Shown: one piece after another, positions 7,368-15,629 of the stretch
Layout: every line of letters begins with the position of its first letter
How positions within the stretch are numbered: position 1 is the first letter of the stretch
Assembly (NCBI GenBank): GCA_012512265.1
Contig: JAAZEM010000047.1
Location: 1 to 49,479 of the forward strand
DNA from: Armatimonadota bacterium
GTDB taxonomy: Bacteria; Armatimonadota; JAAZEB01
Direction of reading: 5' to 3'
DNA length: 49,479 nucleotides
Notes under the pieces: model-generated
What the model was told of the DNA's origin: nothing
The model's database searches: none
The model's input: only the letters and a program-made list of their open reading frames with translations
Program-made: the position numbers and the translations under genes

Positions 7368-9023
7368 ATGGCGACTGGCAGGCCTGTGACGCTGATGGCG
7401 CTTATCATGGCACCTCTTCATCTTTTTCCCTTGCTGCAGGGATCATCGCAGCTATCGGACCTCCGGGCCGCACTCAAGGCCGCGGAGGAGATGATCCAGA
7501 CGCTCGACGTGATCGTTTGGGTGGCGGATATCAGAACATTGCAGGTCTACTGCCTCAGCTACGGCGCTGAGCGCATCCTTGGTTATCCCTCCAATCCCCA
7601 ATCGATGGATCAGGACTTCCTGCGCCACCATATCCATCCTGATGATCGCGAGCGGGTTCTGCAGGAGATCCAGGCGTGCGCTGCTGCTAGTCGCCCGGCC
7701 CGGCTGGAGTACCGCGGCGTCACCATGGATGGGCAGGTGGTGCGCCTGCGCAACCACCTGCAAGTGCTTGCCGATCCCGCGGGCCATTCACGGCGGCTTG
7801 TGGGCAGCATCATCGATCTCACGGGTTCGGAGAAGCCGGAATCCACTCCACCCGGTGAGGGTCTCCTTCACGAGGTGCTGCTGCGTTGCATCATGGCGCC
7901 GGCGGCGGTGCTCGATGGCAACCTGATGGTGACCCATGTCAATAAGGCGTTTGCACACCGCTGGGGGTGCAGTGCCCCGGATCTGCTGGGGCGGAGCAGC
8001 GCTCAGGTTTTCTCGCCCAAGATCTGCGCGGCCCTGGCGCGTGTCCGCGAGACCCGCGAGGAGTGTGTCGTGGCCGCGCCGCCAGCGCCCGCGGAGGCCA
8101 ATGCCGGCGACGTGGGGGCCCCGGATCTGTGGCGTCTGGTGCCGGTTGCTGGCGAGGGGGAAGGCCTCGCGGGTATTGTGATGATTCTGGCCCAGGAGAC
8201 GGTGCCCTCTTCCCAGGAGTCAGGCATAGCCCCGGTGCCGCTGCGCGATGCCGGCGCGCTTCGGGAGCGTTTTCTGGCTACTGTCGCGCATGAGCTTCGC
8301 AACCCGCTGACCGCGATGCTCAACTCGCTGGAAGTGGTGCGAGCCGCGGTGCCCGAGCACCCGCATGCCACCCGGGCGATGAACATCCTGGAGCGGAGCA
8401 TCCGCTTGCAGGCCCGCCTGATAGAGGACCTGATGCACTTCTCCGCGGCGGCAAGTGGCCAGCTGCGCCTGCATCGGACGACGGTTGACCTCCATGCTGT
8501 TGTCTCGTCGGCTGTGGATGCGGAGCGCGCGAACGCGGAGAACGCCTCGCTCGCGCTGTATGTGGAGCTCACGCCTGGACTGTGGGTGAATGGGGATGCC
8601 GACCGGCTGCAGCAGGCCGCGGCCAACCTGATCAGCAACGCCATCAAGTACACGGCGCCCGGCGGAGAGGTGTTCGTCCGCCTGAGCCGGATGGAGGGGG
8701 AGCCGCGAACCCAGGCGTCGGATTCCGCCGCGTCGCCACATTCCGAGCAGCCTCCACCCGGATGGGCCTGCCTGGTGGTGGAAGACACCGGAATGGGGAT
8801 CTCCCCAGAGCTTCTGCCCCGGCTGTTCCGTGTATTCCAGAGAGGAGAGGATGCCGCCCGCGTCCAGCCCGGCCTGGGGGTTGGTCTGGCGCTGGTGTGG
8901 TCGATTGTCGAGATGCACGGAGGGCGGGTGTGGGTGGATAGCGAGGGTCTAGGCAAGGGGAGCCGCTTCGGGATCGAGCTGCCGCTCATAGAAGCACCGC
9001 TTCAGCCATTGACAGGCGCTTAG
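7368..9023 (+). CDS. PAS-PAS sensor histidine kinase
   Basis: 551 residues without signal peptide or clear membrane spans; a cytoplasmic sensor. PAS 1 covers about 35-155 (PAS-3 type, LGYPSN and the HPDDRERVLQEI helix). A weaker PAS 2 is at about 165-225 (VTHVNKAFAHRWGC). The phosphoacceptor is His308 in AHELRNPLT; the N-box NLISNAIKYTAPGG, G1 EDTGMGIS and G2 GLGVGLALVW complete an HATPase domain ending at about residue 543. There is a Pro/Ser-rich insertion between the N- and G1-boxes. It is probably paired with the OmpR-type regulator just upstream, and its kinase core is a paralogue of the hybrid kinase at 1-1412. No strong ribosome site precedes the ATG, so the start is only likely. Confidence 0.92.
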   Translation: MATGRPVTLMALIMAPLHLFPLLQGSSQLSDLRAALKAAEEMIQTLDVIVWVADIRTLQVYCLSYGAERILGYPSNPQSMDQDFLRHHIHPDDRERVLQEIQACAAASRPARLEYRGVTMDGQVVRLRNHLQVLADPAGHSRRLVGSIIDLTGSEKPESTPPGEGLLHEVLLRCIMAPAAVLDGNLMVTHVNKAFAHRWGCSAPDLLGRSSAQVFSPKICAALARVRETREECVVAAPPAPAEANAGDVGAPDLWRLVPVAGEGEGLAGIVMILAQETVPSSQESGIAPVPLRDAGALRERFLATVAHELRNPLTAMLNSLEVVRAAVPEHPHATRAMNILERSIRLQARLIEDLMHFSAAASGQLRLHRTTVDLHAVVSSAVDAERANAENASLALYVELTPGLWVNGDADRLQQAAANLISNAIKYTAPGGEVFVRLSRMEGEPRTQASDSAASPHSEQPPPGWACLVVEDTGMGISPELLPRLFRVFQRGEDAARVQPGLGVGLALVWSIVEMHGGRVWVDSEGLGKGSRFGIELPLIEAPLQPLTGA

Positions 9024-9037
9024 GCGGTTGCTATAAT
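9009..9037 (+). promoter_or_regulatory. Perfect consensus sigma-70 promoter
   Basis: TTGACA (9009-9014), 17-base spacer, TATAAT (9032-9037), plus an extended-10 TG at 9029-9030. Both hexamers are exact. The -35 overlaps the last codons of the upstream kinase gene. It drives the prepilin gene at 9103 with a leader of about 60 bases. Confidence 0.9.
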
Positions 9038-9102
9038 GGACAAAAAGCGACATCAAAGGAGATCAGTCGCTCGTGCAGGAGCGCCGTGAAAGGAGAGTTC
9101 CC

Positions 9103-9792
9103 ATGAGGCGGCAATCCGGGTTCACGCTGATCGAGCTGCTCGTCGTCATCGCCATCATTGCCATCTTAGCAGCGATCCTCTTCCCGGTATTCGCGCGTGC
9201 CCGCGAGAACGCGCGCAAGGCGTCGTGCATGTCCAATGTGAAGCAACTGGCGGTCGGCGTCACCATGTACCTGCAGGACTATGACGAGACCTTCTTCCCG
9301 CGCTGGTTTGGCCCCACCGACAACACGGGCGTACGCTGGTATCCCCTCAGCTCGCAGCCCACCTACTTCCTGGAACCGTACGTGAAGAACGACAAGGTTT
9401 TCAAGTGCCCTTCGCTCGGGTTGAACTGGGCGACCTGCTACGGCTACAATCTGAACCTGACCTACACCGTGAACCTTTCACGGGTAGAGCAGCCCTCGGA
9501 TCTGGTGGTTTTGGGCGACGACCAGTTTGGGGGCGGGACGTACTACTCGCCCGGCGGGGGCACGGGCAACTTCGGCGCCAACTTCTGCAGCAAGCCTGGC
9601 ACGAATGCCGAAGGCATTCAGTGGGGGGTCAACGCGCCGTATGGGCGGCACTCGGAGGGCGTGAACGTCGCCTTCGCGGACGGGCACACGAAGTGGATCA
9701 AGCACGAAGTGGATCAAGCCGGAGGTACTGTGGAACGGCGGCAAGGACTACCCCTACTACAAGCAGTGGTAGCCGCCTGGATTCTGGGATAA
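9103..9792 (+). CDS. Type II secretion-like prepilin with a shifted C-terminus
   Basis: 229 residues from ATG 9103, 8 bases after AAAGGAGAG. The short leader MRRQSG precedes the processing site G-FTLIE; Glu5 of the mature chain and one hydrophobic helix follow, then the [13 protein letters not shown] segment typical of this large family of pseudopilins in Armatimonadota and planctomycete-like bacteria. It should be cleaved and N-methylated by a prepilin peptidase and sit in the inner membrane or a pseudopilus. Near the end, [11 protein letters not shown] is the H-x9-DG motif. Beyond it the reading frame is displaced by a 16-base duplication (9691-9722): the frame that would give a normal family ending ([14 protein letters not shown], stop 9770-9772) is now out of phase and replaced by an unrelated tail. 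It is possibly functional, as the core is intact. Confidence 0.9.
   Translation: MRRQSGFTLIELLVVIAIIAILAAILFPVFARARENARKASCMSNVKQLAVGVTMYLQDYDETFFPRWFGPTDNTGVRWYPLSSQPTYFLEPYVKNDKVFKCPSLGLNWATCYGYNLNLTYTVNLSRVEQPSDLVVLGDDQFGGGTYYSPGGGTGNFGANFCSKPGTNAEGIQWGVNAPYGRHSEGVNVAFADGHTKWIKHEVDQAGGTVERRQGLPLLQAVVAAWILG
9691..9722 (+). repeat. 16-base tandem duplication causing a frameshift in the prepilin gene
   Basis: AAGTGGATCAAGC occurs at 9691-9703 and again at 9707-9719, period 16. Because 16 is not a multiple of 3 the second copy shifts the frame. Removing one copy restores [16 protein letters not shown] and on to YYKQW-stop, the form usual for the family. Confidence 0.85.
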
Positions 9793-9810
9793 GTCCGAAC
9801 TACCGGTGCC

Positions 9811-9841
9811 GGCAGGGCGAACCCTTGGTGTTCGCCCTGCC
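9811..9841 (+). terminator. Strong hairpin after the prepilin gene
   Basis: Perfect 12-bp stem GGCAGGGCGAAC / GTTCGCCCTGCC with a 7-base loop CCTTGGT. No U-tract follows, like the other hairpins in this window. Confidence 0.65.
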
Positions 9842-9904
9842 AGCCCGGCTCGGCCCATCCGCGGTATCGATGCACGCCGGCCCCACGTGTGTTGCACCGC
9901 CTGC

Positions 9905-9934
9905 TTGACACGCGCTAGCTCCTCGGGGTAGAAT
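9905..9934 (+). promoter_or_regulatory. Promoter of the cyclophilin-like/dut operon
   Basis: TTGACA (9905-9910), 18-base spacer, TAGAAT (9929-9934). Expected transcription start near 9941, so the GGAGGG ribosome site (9941-9946) lies at the very 5' end of the message and the leader is only about 10 bases. Confidence 0.75.
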
Positions 9935-9950
9935 GGGCCCGGAGGGAACA

Positions 9951-10322
9951 ATGGCACGAGAGATCGTGATCACCGCGGGCGCCGTCAGCGCGCGCGCGAC
10001 TCTGCTGGACAACCCCACCGCGGATGCCATCTGGGACGCCCTGCCCCTGGATGCCGCGGCCAGCACCTGGGGGGATGAGATCTACTTCTCGATCCCGGTG
10101 CATGTCGACGTGCAGGATGGCCAGGAAGTGGTCGACCTGGGCGATCTGGGCTACTGGCCTCCCGGCAGCGCGTTTTGCATTTTCTTCGGGCCCACGCCGA
10201 TGAGCCGAGGCAAAGAGATCCGCCCGGCCAGCGCCGTCGGCGTCTTCGGCAAGGTCACGGGCGATCCCAAGGTCTTCAAGAAAGTGCGCAGTGGCGAGCG
10301 CGTGAAGATCGAGCGGGCATGA
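9951..10322 (+). CDS. Cyclophilin-like fold protein (TM1367/DUF369 type)
   Basis: 123 residues. I chose ATG 9951 because GGAGGG precedes it; ATG 9933 lies inside the -10 box. The conserved family core is visible: [36 protein letters not shown], and [10 protein letters not shown]. The family has a small beta-barrel like cyclophilin A but lacks most peptidyl-prolyl isomerase active-site residues, and its biochemical role is not established. No signal peptide. The stop codon overlaps the dut start as ATGA, so the two are translationally coupled. Confidence 0.85.
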   Translation: MAREIVITAGAVSARATLLDNPTADAIWDALPLDAAASTWGDEIYFSIPVHVDVQDGQEVVDLGDLGYWPPGSAFCIFFGPTPMSRGKEIRPASAVGVFGKVTGDPKVFKKVRSGERVKIERA

Positions 10323-10837
10323 TCCGGGTCCCTGTGCTTCTCTTGCCGCACGGGGAGGGCCTGCCGCTTCCGGACTACGCCACGGAGCACTCGGCTGGTG
10401 CCGATCTTCTGGCGGCGATTGAGGGCGAGCTGCGCCTGGCGCCAGGCGAGCGCGCCCTCGTGCCGACCGGCATCGCCGTTGCCATCCCCCCGGGATACGA
10501 GATCCAGATCCGCCCGCGCAGCGGACTGGCGATCCGCCACGGCATCACCTGCCTCAACTCGCCTGGAACGATCGACGCGGACTACCGGGGCGAGATCTGC
10601 GTCATCCTGGTCAACCTCGGGCAGGAGGCGTTCACCCTGCGCCGGGGCGACCGGATCGCGCAGATGGTGCTGGCGCCCGTCGCGCGGATTGCCTGGGAGC
10701 CGGTCCAGGATCTCCCGGCCACGGAGCGCGGCTCGGGCGGGTTCGGGCATACTGGTGTCACCACCCCCCTGGAGGCTGGCCTGCGGCAGCAAGCGCGGGC
10801 AGGAAGCGGGAGTGATCTTATAGAAGGTACCTCGTGA
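10319..10837 (+). CDS. dut: dUTP diphosphatase
   Basis: 172 residues, slightly longer than the usual 140-155 because of a C-terminal extension after motif 5. All five trimeric dUTPase motifs are present: HSAGADL (24-30), PRSGLA (66-71), the uracil/deoxyribose hairpin [13 protein letters not shown] with catalytic Asp88, RGDRIAQM (109-116), and the Gly-rich arm [10 protein letters not shown] (137-146) that closes over the triphosphate. It hydrolyses dUTP to dUMP and pyrophosphate, keeping uracil out of DNA and feeding thymidylate synthesis. The start overlaps the previous stop (ATGA at 10319-10322). A 10-bp hairpin at 10869-10899 likely ends the operon. Confidence 0.96.
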   Translation: MIRVPVLLLPHGEGLPLPDYATEHSAGADLLAAIEGELRLAPGERALVPTGIAVAIPPGYEIQIRPRSGLAIRHGITCLNSPGTIDADYRGEICVILVNLGQEAFTLRRGDRIAQMVLAPVARIAWEPVQDLPATERGSGGFGHTGVTTPLEAGLRQQARAGSGSDLIEGTS

Positions 10838-10868
10838 GGCGTTCTCCGTGGCCGGCGGGTGTTTGGGT

Positions 10869-10899
10869 GGTGCCGGCCCGGCGGTATCCGGCCGGCACC
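10869..10899 (+). terminator. Hairpin after dut
   Basis: Perfect 10-bp stem GGTGCCGGCC / GGCCGGCACC with an 11-base loop. No U-tract. It separates the dut operon from the glycosidase gene. Confidence 0.55.
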
Positions 10900-10951
10900 A
10901 ACGCCGTGCGAGCGCGGATTCCGTTTCACTTCTCACGCTTCACGAGACGCC

Positions 10952-13900
10952 ATGCATCCAAGAGCAGTCAGCTTGAGGCCAACCGCCATCCGGTCGCTTC
11001 CGGAGGAGTTGCCCGCGCCCAGCGAGTTTCTCAATCCGCCGCCGGGGTACGGGCCAGTGCCGTTCTGGTTCTGGAATGCCCGGATGGAGGAGGCCGAAGT
11101 GCGCCGCCAGGTGCGCGAGATGGCCGAGAAAGGCTGCTCCGGCGCCTTCCTGCACGCCCGGCACGGACTGCAAACCCCCTACCTCTCTCCCGAATGGTTC
11201 TCGCTGGTCCGTGCCGCAGTCGAGGAAGCCGCGGAGTGTGGCTTCCAGATCTGGCTGTACGACGAGGACAACTGGCCCAGCGGAACAGCAGGCGGCGCCG
11301 TCACCGCGGGCCATCCGGAGTACCGCGCCCGCTACCTGCAGCTAAGCGACGCTCTCGCCGAGCAGTCGAGCGTCACGCTCTCACCCGAGGGGGAGTTCCT
11401 TGGTGCATGGGCGATCCCAGTCGATCCGGAGGGAGAGGCATCCGGCGATGCCGTGCCGCTCTCGCCCGGTGACGATGGCCGCATCCACTTCGACCCGCCG
11501 GATGGGCGCTGGCGCGTCTGCGTCTTCACCGTGGGGGATGGGGGCTACGTCGATCTCCTCAACCCGGAGGCCACCGAGCGCTTCCTCCACCTCACGCACG
11601 ACCGCTATGCCGAGGCCGTGGGCGAGCATTTTGGACGGTGCGTGCCCGGCATCTTCATGGATGAGGCGACGCTCATCAGCATCTGGGACGTGCGCGATCC
11701 GCGCGCGCTGCCCTGGTCGCCCCGTCTTCCCCGAGAGTTTCAGGTCCGATGCGGCTACGACCTGCGCGAGCACCTTCCGGCGCTGGTGGCCGCGGTGCCG
11801 GGCGCGGCGCGCGTCCGCTGCGACTACTTCTCTACCCTTGGCGCGCTCTACGCGGAGGGTTTCCTGAAGCCGGTCCAGGCATGGTGCGCGGCACACGGCA
11901 TCGCTTCTACCGGGCACCTCCTGTGCGAGGAGCCCCTGGCACCCCAGGTGCGCCACCAGGCGAACGCTCCGCTGGCTTACCGCTGCTTCGATATCCCTGG
12001 CGTCGATAACCTGACGGTGCGCACCGGCGGGCTGCACCACCGTTTGGCGGCTTCTATCGCCCACCAGAGCCATCGGGCGCGTGTCCTCTCCGAGACGTTT
12101 GGCGCCGCGGGCTGGGGCACCACCCTGGCCCAGCGAAAGGCGAGCGCCGACTGGCAGCTGGCGCAGGGCATCAATCTTTTCGTTCCGCACGCGGTCTACT
12201 ACACCGTCTATGGCAAGCGAAAGCGCGAGAATCCGCCCTCGGAGTTCGAGCAGGAGCCGTTCTGGCCGCACTACGGGCGGTTTTCGGAGTATCTGGCGCG
12301 CCTCTCCTTCCTCCTGACGCGCGGGAAACACGCCGCCCGGATCGCCGTCCTGTACCCTTTGCGGAGCGCCTGGGCGCACTACCACGTCGGCTATCAGACT
12401 CCCACCGGCGAGGAAGCCCGCGTCTCCTTCGCGTGCTACGGCTCGTCCGACGCGCTTCTCCTGGCGCGCCTGGAGAGCGATCTCGCGGCGCTCTGCACTC
12501 TGCTCCAGGAGCTCCATTTCGACTTCGACTTCATCGACGAGGCGGGGCTGGCGGAAGCGCGCATCGAGCAGAGCCGGCTCTGCCTGGGTCCTGAGCGCTA
12601 CGAGCTCCTCATCCTCCCATCGATGACGACGTGCGCGCGCTCCACGTGGGCGCGCATCCGCGAGTTCTTCGATGAGGGCGGCAACATCCTCTCGTGTGGC
12701 CTTCTCCCGTTCCAGACGGGCATGGGGGAGGAGGAAGACCAGCAGCTGCGGCGCGAGGTGCAGGAGCTGACCACCCTCGATCCGACGGCGCCGGACCGGC
12801 CGGGCGGGAGCACGGCGCGTGCCATGGGCCGCGAGGCGATGCGGCCCCTTAACGTCAACCGCGAGCATGGCAGTCGGTTTGCGCGCTACCTGCCGTGGCG
12901 CGTGCCGGATCCGGGCCAGCGCTCCCTGCTGATGAAGACGCTCCTGCGCTCGCTCGTCACCCTCGATGTCGATATCGATTGCCCCGACCTGGTATGCTAC
13001 CAGCGTGATACCGCCGATGGCAAGCTCTTCTTCCTGGTGAACACTGCGGATGAGGAGCGCCGCGTGACCGCGACCTTCTACGCGCTGGGCCGCCCGGAGG
13101 AGTGGGACCCGGAAACCGGCGAGGTGCGCCGCGTCTGGCAATATGCCCGCGCGGGCGAGAAGGTCACCCTCCCGCTCCATTTCGCCCCGAGACAGGCGCG
13201 CGTCCTCTCCTTCTCCGGCACGGAGGATCTGCACGTCGAGCGCGCAAACTTCGTGGTTACCCGGGTCACCGAAACCGATGAGCATTACTTGGTGGAAGGG
13301 CACGCGCGCGACTACGCCCGGCCAATGGAGACGCCGCCGAACTGCTCGCTCGCCTGGGAAGGGGGTAGCCGCTGGGCCGAGGGGATCGATAGGGGGCTGC
13401 TGGAGCCGATTACCCTGGGCGAGGTGTGGGACCTCCGCGTTCTGGGCGATAACTACCTCGTGCTGCCCGACTGGTGGTTTCACATTCCCCAGCCGGGCGA
13501 GGATCCGCAAATCCTGGCGGAGTACCACGACTACTGGGAGCCGCTGCTCCCGCGTGAGCCGATCACCTGGTTTCCGAAACTTGAGCCGCTGGAGCTCCAC
13601 CCTCCCGACGAGGTATGGCTCCAGACGCGTTTCCGCCTCGATGCGGTGCCGAGCAGTCTTTCGCTTCTCCTGGAGCCGCTGGATGTGCCGTACACGGTGC
13701 TCGTGAATGGCCAGGAGGTGGCGCTGATCCAGACTGGCGTGCTCGATCCGCGCTTCCTCACCGCCGATATCGCCGACGTAGCCCGCGAGGGCATCAACGT
13801 TGTCGCGATGCGCTACTCGTGCAAGGGCGTGCGCCTCGACCCGCCGGACAACCTGCACCGGATCACGGGCGACCTGGTTCCTGAGCCGGCACGCCTGCTG

Positions 13901-14326
13901 GGGAGCTTCACCGCGATGCCGGAGGATGACGAGGGCGAGTTCCTCCTCTACGCGGGCTTTCCCGACCAGATCGTGACTGGCACGTGGGTAGATCAGGGCT
14001 TCCCGCACTTCTCGGGGGTGCTGGAGTACTCGCAGCCGGTCACCATCAAGGCGGATTACTTCGACTACCGCTTGATGCTTGCCTGGGAGAACGCCGCCGA
14101 GATTGTTGACGTGCTGGTCAATGGGAGGCCGGTCGGGGTCCGCCCGTGGCCGCCAAACGCGGTGGATATCTCGGAGCATGCGTTTGCGGGCACGAACCTG
14201 ATCACCCTGCGAGTGACCAACACGGCGGTGAATGCCCTGCTTGGCCAGCCGCGTCCCTCTGGCATCCTGGGCGCGGTGCGCATTGAGCCCTACGCCAGGT
14301 GCGAGGTGAAGGTGCCCAAGGATTAG
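10952..14326 (+). CDS. GH106-like glycoside hydrolase (alpha-L-rhamnosidase family)
   Basis: 1124 residues from ATG 10952; the frame extends further upstream, but through the dut terminator. The N-terminal block GPVPFWFWNARM, EMAEKGCSGAFLHARHGLQTPYL and WLYDEDNWPSGTAGG is characteristic of the GH106 family, whose founding members cleave alpha-L-rhamnose from plant or microbial polysaccharides. A candidate catalytic acidic patch is GIFMDEATL (around residue 235). Beta-sandwich modules follow the barrel: a galactose-binding-like segment (roughly 900-1000, EVWLQTRFRLDAVPSS, VLVNGQEV) and another at the C-terminus (VDVLVNGRPVGVRPWPPNAVDI). No signal peptide is visible with this start, so it may act inside the cell on imported oligosaccharides. 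The opine-type dehydrogenase follows 36 bases downstream and may be in the same operon. Rhamnose specificity is inferred from family only. Confidence 0.85.
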   Translation: MHPRAVSLRPTAIRSLPEELPAPSEFLNPPPGYGPVPFWFWNARMEEAEVRRQVREMAEKGCSGAFLHARHGLQTPYLSPEWFSLVRAAVEEAAECGFQIWLYDEDNWPSGTAGGAVTAGHPEYRARYLQLSDALAEQSSVTLSPEGEFLGAWAIPVDPEGEASGDAVPLSPGDDGRIHFDPPDGRWRVCVFTVGDGGYVDLLNPEATERFLHLTHDRYAEAVGEHFGRCVPGIFMDEATLISIWDVRDPRALPWSPRLPREFQVRCGYDLREHLPALVAAVPGAARVRCDYFSTLGALYAEGFLKPVQAWCAAHGIASTGHLLCEEPLAPQVRHQANAPLAYRCFDIPGVDNLTVRTGGLHHRLAASIAHQSHRARVLSETFGAAGWGTTLAQRKASADWQLAQGINLFVPHAVYYTVYGKRKRENPPSEFEQEPFWPHYGRFSEYLARLSFLLTRGKHAARIAVLYPLRSAWAHYHVGYQTPTGEEARVSFACYGSSDALLLARLESDLAALCTLLQELHFDFDFIDEAGLAEARIEQSRLCLGPERYELLILPSMTTCARSTWARIREFFDEGGNILSCGLLPFQTGMGEEEDQQLRREVQELTTLDPTAPDRPGGSTARAMGREAMRPLNVNREHGSRFARYLPWRVPDPGQRSLLMKTLLRSLVTLDVDIDCPDLVCYQRDTADGKLFFLVNTADEERRVTATFYALGRPEEWDPETGEVRRVWQYARAGEKVTLPLHFAPRQARVLSFSGTEDLHVERANFVVTRVTETDEHYLVEGHARDYARPMETPPNCSLAWEGGSRWAEGIDRGLLEPITLGEVWDLRVLGDNYLVLPDWWFHIPQPGEDPQILAEYHDYWEPLLPREPITWFPKLEPLELHPPDEVWLQTRFRLDAVPSSLSLLLEPLDVPYTVLVNGQEVALIQTGVLDPRFLTADIADVAREGINVVAMRYSCKGVRLDPPDNLHRITGDLVPEPARLLGSFTAMPEDDEGEFLLYAGFPDQIVTGTWVDQGFPHFSGVLEYSQPVTIKADYFDYRLMLAWENAAEIVDVLVNGRPVGVRPWPPNAVDISEHAFAGTNLITLRVTNTAVNALLGQPRPSGILGAVRIEPYARCEVKVPKD

Positions 14327-14362
14327 ACCGGATGGGAGGTTTGGAGATGCTGGGGTGCTTCC

Positions 14363-15475
14363 ATGGATAATAGCAAGAGCAGTTTGAGGATCTGCGTGGT
14401 GGGCGCCGGGCACGGCGGTTCGGCGATGGCGGCGCATCTGGCGCTACTGGGCTTTCCGGTGCGCCTCTACAACCGGAGCGAGGCTCGGATCAAGCCGATC
14501 CTGGCGCTCGGCGGGATCGACCTCATCACGCGCGACATCGAGGATGCACCCTATGGGCTCGCCGAGCTAGAGGTGGTGACCACGAACATGGCCGAGGCGC
14601 TCGATGGGGTGGATCTCATCCTGGTGGCGACCCGGCGCAATGGCCACCGCTTCATCGCGGAGCAGTGCGCGCCCCACCTGCGCGACGGTCAGGTCATCGT
14701 CCTCAACCCTGGGATCACCTGTGGCGCCATCGAGTTTTACTGCGTTCTGCGCGAGGCCGGCGTGAAGGCGGATGTGACCGTGGCCGAGGCACAGACTTTC
14801 ATCTACGCCAGCCGCATGCTCAACCCGGCCCAGGTGCGTATCCAGCGAGTGAAGAACAGCATCCCGGTCGCCGCCATTCCGGCAACACGCACCGCTGATG
14901 TCGTGAAGCTGCTCAACCGGGCCTATCCCCAGTTCGTGATGGGCTCGAACGTGATCAACACCAGCTTTGATAACATCGGCTCGGCCTTCGCGCCCGCCGT
15001 GACGGTGCTCAACGCCGGGCGCATCGAGAGCACGCACGGCGATTTCGAGTACTACGTGGAAGGGGTGACCCCCTCGGTGGCGCGTATCCTCGAAGCGATT
15101 GACCGCGAGCGTGTCGCCGTGGCGGCCGGCCTGGGGTTCAAATCGATCTCGGCGCGCGAGTGGCTCTACGTCGCCTATGATGCGACCGGCAGCAACCTCT
15201 ACGAGGCGATGAAGAGCAACCGCGGCTACCAGGGGATCAAGTCGCCGCTGACCACGAACCACCCCTTCATCACTGAGGATGTGCCGATGACTCTGGTGCC
15301 CATCGCCTCGCTGGGCGAGCTGGTCGGCGTGTCCACACCGACGATTCGCACCATCATCCACCTGGCGTCGCTGCTGCACGAGGTCGATTACTGGCGTGAG
15401 GGGCGCACAGTGGAGCGCCTCGGCCTTGCCGGGTGCAGCGTGGAGCAGATCCGGAGCCTGGTACTGGGGGAGTGA
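14363..15475 (+). CDS. NAD/NADP octopine/nopaline (opine) dehydrogenase family protein
   Basis: 370 residues. An N-terminal Rossmann domain opens with ICVVGAGHGGSAMAAHLALLG and the acceptor strand VRLYNRSE; the helical C-terminal domain (about 190-340) carries the family segment NTSFDNIGSAFAPAVTVLNAGRIE and the HGDFEYYVEG loop, in which the His is a likely catalytic residue. Enzymes of this fold reduce the imine formed from an amino acid and a keto acid, or oxidise 2-hydroxy acids; the substrate is unknown. It follows the GH106-like gene closely on the same strand. The hairpin at 15517-15540 lies between it and the convergent lipoprotein gene. Confidence 0.9.
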   Translation: MDNSKSSLRICVVGAGHGGSAMAAHLALLGFPVRLYNRSEARIKPILALGGIDLITRDIEDAPYGLAELEVVTTNMAEALDGVDLILVATRRNGHRFIAEQCAPHLRDGQVIVLNPGITCGAIEFYCVLREAGVKADVTVAEAQTFIYASRMLNPAQVRIQRVKNSIPVAAIPATRTADVVKLLNRAYPQFVMGSNVINTSFDNIGSAFAPAVTVLNAGRIESTHGDFEYYVEGVTPSVARILEAIDRERVAVAAGLGFKSISAREWLYVAYDATGSNLYEAMKSNRGYQGIKSPLTTNHPFITEDVPMTLVPIASLGELVGVSTPTIRTIIHLASLLHEVDYWREGRTVERLGLAGCSVEQIRSLVLGE

Positions 15476-15516
15476 GCCCTGGCGGGCTTAGATAGCTGCT
15501 GCGAGGGTGGTGACCC

Positions 15517-15540
15517 TGCCCCGGGCGAGCGCCCGGGGCA
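15517..15540. terminator. Bidirectional GC hairpin between convergent genes
   Basis: TGCCCCGGGC pairs with GCCCGGGGCA around a 4-base GAGC loop (10 bp). It sits between the dehydrogenase (+) and the lipoprotein (-) and is symmetrical, so it could end both transcripts. Confidence 0.65.
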
Positions 15541-15629
15541 CACCGCTTGCACGAGATGGAGAGCCGCGCGGGAGATTGGCTGCTCCATTCCCGTGGGATC
15601 CCAACCGGGATCGCTCTACAGGCCGCGTC

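Noticed and set aside
9933..9950. Alternative start for the cyclophilin-like gene
   Set aside because: This ATG lies inside the -10 box; GGAGGG fits ATG 9951.
11381..14437. Open frame of 1018 codons on the minus strand
   Set aside because: It mirrors the GH106-like gene codon for codon in a high-GC sequence, has no domain, and is rich in Arg/His/Leu as antisense frames are.
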